Positions 6,436 to 7,003 of a DNA stretch of 7,003 nt are shown here, in pieces. A model generated the notes under the pieces. That model saw only the letters and a list, made by a program, of their open reading frames with translations, was not told the origin of the DNA and did no database searches. Position 1 is the first letter of the stretch. Each line of letters begins with the position of its first letter. Origin of the DNA: Bacillota bacterium (GTDB taxonomy: Bacteria > Bacillota > Sulfobacillia > Sulfobacillales > Sulfobacillaceae); NCBI GenBank assembly GCA_021820675.1, contig JAKADI010000080.1:1-7003 (forward strand), given 5' to 3'. Both the position numbers and the translations under genes were made by a program.

Positions 6436-7003
6436 TCAGTCTTCGTCCTCTGGTGCCAAGAGAGGTTTGGGGGCTTTGATGATGACCCGAGCCACCCGCC
6501 TTCCGACAACTTTGGAAACAGTAAATTCGAGATCGTCGCAACGCACCATTTCCCCCTCCACCGGCGCTCGTCCTAGTAAGTGGAGAATAAGCCCGCCCAC
6601 AGTGTCGAAATCTTCATGTGGCAATTCCACATCTAAAATATCATTCACTTCTTCCAATTGAACCATGCCAGCCACATCAATGACCCCCACATCAAGTTGG
6701 CGGATCGGTTGGTCTTCCTGATCGTATTCGTCTTGAATTTCGCCCACAATTTCTTCGAGGAGGTCCTCGATGGTGACAATACCAGCTGTTCCGCCATATT
6801 CATCGAGCACCACTGCGATTTGTGTTCTCTGGCGTCTGAAATCTGCCAACAATTCGTCCACCTTTTTCGTTTCCGGGATGTACAAAACAGGGCGGGCCAG
6901 TTCGCCAATAGGTGTACTAGGATCCCGTTCCTTTAAATAGGCCAGCACGTCTCGAGCGTAAATCACACCGACAACATCGTCGATGGTCCTGCGAAAAACC
7001 GGC
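6436..7003 (-). CDS. CBS-domain, CorC/HlyC-type transporter-associated protein, C-terminal part (partial)
   Basis: This is the 3' end of a hemolysin-C/CorC family gene; members are usually membrane proteins with an N-terminal transmembrane domain, a CBS pair and a C-terminal CorC_HlyC domain, implicated in Mg2+/Co2+ efflux or resistance. The in-frame part (188 residues from 7002) begins PVFRRTIDDVVGVIYARDVL, the end of the first CBS motif. The second CBS follows from about 37 to 92, with VLYIPETKKVDELLADFR (39-56), AVVLDEYGGTAGIVTIEDLL (63-82) and EEIVGEIQDEYD (83-94). The CorC_HlyC domain (about 100-176) has DVAGMVQLEEVND (109-121) and DFDTVGGLILHLLGRAPVEGE (131-151, read as two halves). The reading frame continues past 7003, so an apparent GTG start at 6966 is internal and not the true start. 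Whether an N-terminal membrane domain is present cannot be seen. It ends just before the cdd start region, so it is probably co-transcribed with cdd and era. Confidence 0.92.
   Translation of the reverse strand, partial: PVFRRTIDDVVGVIYARDVLAYLKERDPSTPIGELARPVLYIPETKKVDELLADFRRQRTQIAVVLDEYGGTAGIVTIEDLLEEIVGEIQDEYDQEDQPIRQLDVGVIDVAGMVQLEEVNDILDVELPHEDFDTVGGLILHLLGRAPVEGEMVRCDDLEFTVSKVVGRRVARVIIKAPKPLLAPEDED

Noticed and set aside
6404..6541. Extension of cdd to a TTG at 6541, giving a 185-residue protein
   Set aside because: The added part lies within the CorC-like coding region in another frame, has no resemblance to cytidine deaminases, and exceeds the family length.
6658..6936. 92-residue plus-strand reading frame opposite the CorC-like gene
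   Set aside because: It is antisense to a conserved CBS domain, with no ribosome site or family resemblance noted.
6436..6966. A complete 176-residue gene starting at GTG 6966
   Set aside because: The same frame continues upstream through conserved CBS residues (PVFRRTIDDVVG) to the window edge, so this is an internal codon of a longer gene.
1..7003. Search for a defence system, CRISPR array, insertion sequence, tRNA or riboswitch
   Set aside because: Coding sequence of housekeeping genes fills the window; no spaced repeats, transposase motifs, terminal repeats or cloverleaf-like sequence were seen.

Overview
The window is a tightly packed stretch of a bacterial housekeeping operon. All eight genes lie on the minus strand, so transcription runs from 7003 towards 1. 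The gene set and order (cdd-era-recO-glyQ-glyS, then the PPDK regulatory protein and ppdK) are typical of Bacillota. The two-subunit glycyl-tRNA synthetase and the PPDK/regulator pair fit a clostridial-type lineage. Base composition looks close to 50 % GC by eye, and two of the eight genes have well-supported TTG starts. A Sulfobacillus-like or related thermoacidophilic Bacillota would fit, but this is an inference from impression and no search was run.

Layout in the direction of transcription: (1) 3' part of a CorC/HlyC-type CBS-domain membrane protein gene, running off the window at 7003; (2) cdd, cytidine deaminase; (3) era, ribosome-assembly GTPase; (4) recO, recombination mediator; (5) glyQ and (6) glyS, the alpha and beta subunits of glycyl-tRNA synthetase; (7) a DUF299-family pyruvate, phosphate dikinase regulatory protein (PDRP); (8) the 5' part (187 codons) of ppdK, pyruvate, phosphate dikinase, running off the window at 1.

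No intergenic gap exceeds about a dozen or so bases (up to about 32 if the later cdd start is right). Junctions are era/recO abutting, recO/glyQ TTGA overlap, glyQ/glyS ATGA overlap, glyS/PDRP 12 bases, PDRP/ppdK TAATG overlap, and cdd/era 4 bases. I see no promoter, terminator, RNA gene, mobile element or CRISPR array, and there is no gene-free stretch above 300 bases. The whole window reads as part of one polycistronic, translationally coupled unit whose promoter lies beyond 7003 and whose end lies beyond 1.

Functionally it combines ribosome maturation (Era), glycine charging (GlyQS), DNA repair (RecO), pyrimidine salvage (Cdd) and the pyruvate/PEP switch (PPDK with its bifunctional kinase/phosphorylase). 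I found no convincing previously undescribed system. The points worth a second look are small: an (ATGG)4 repeat carrying four overlapping ATGs at the cdd start, TTG starts at coupled junctions, a perfect 12-bp inverted repeat inside the PDRP gene, and motif departures in GlyS and RecO.
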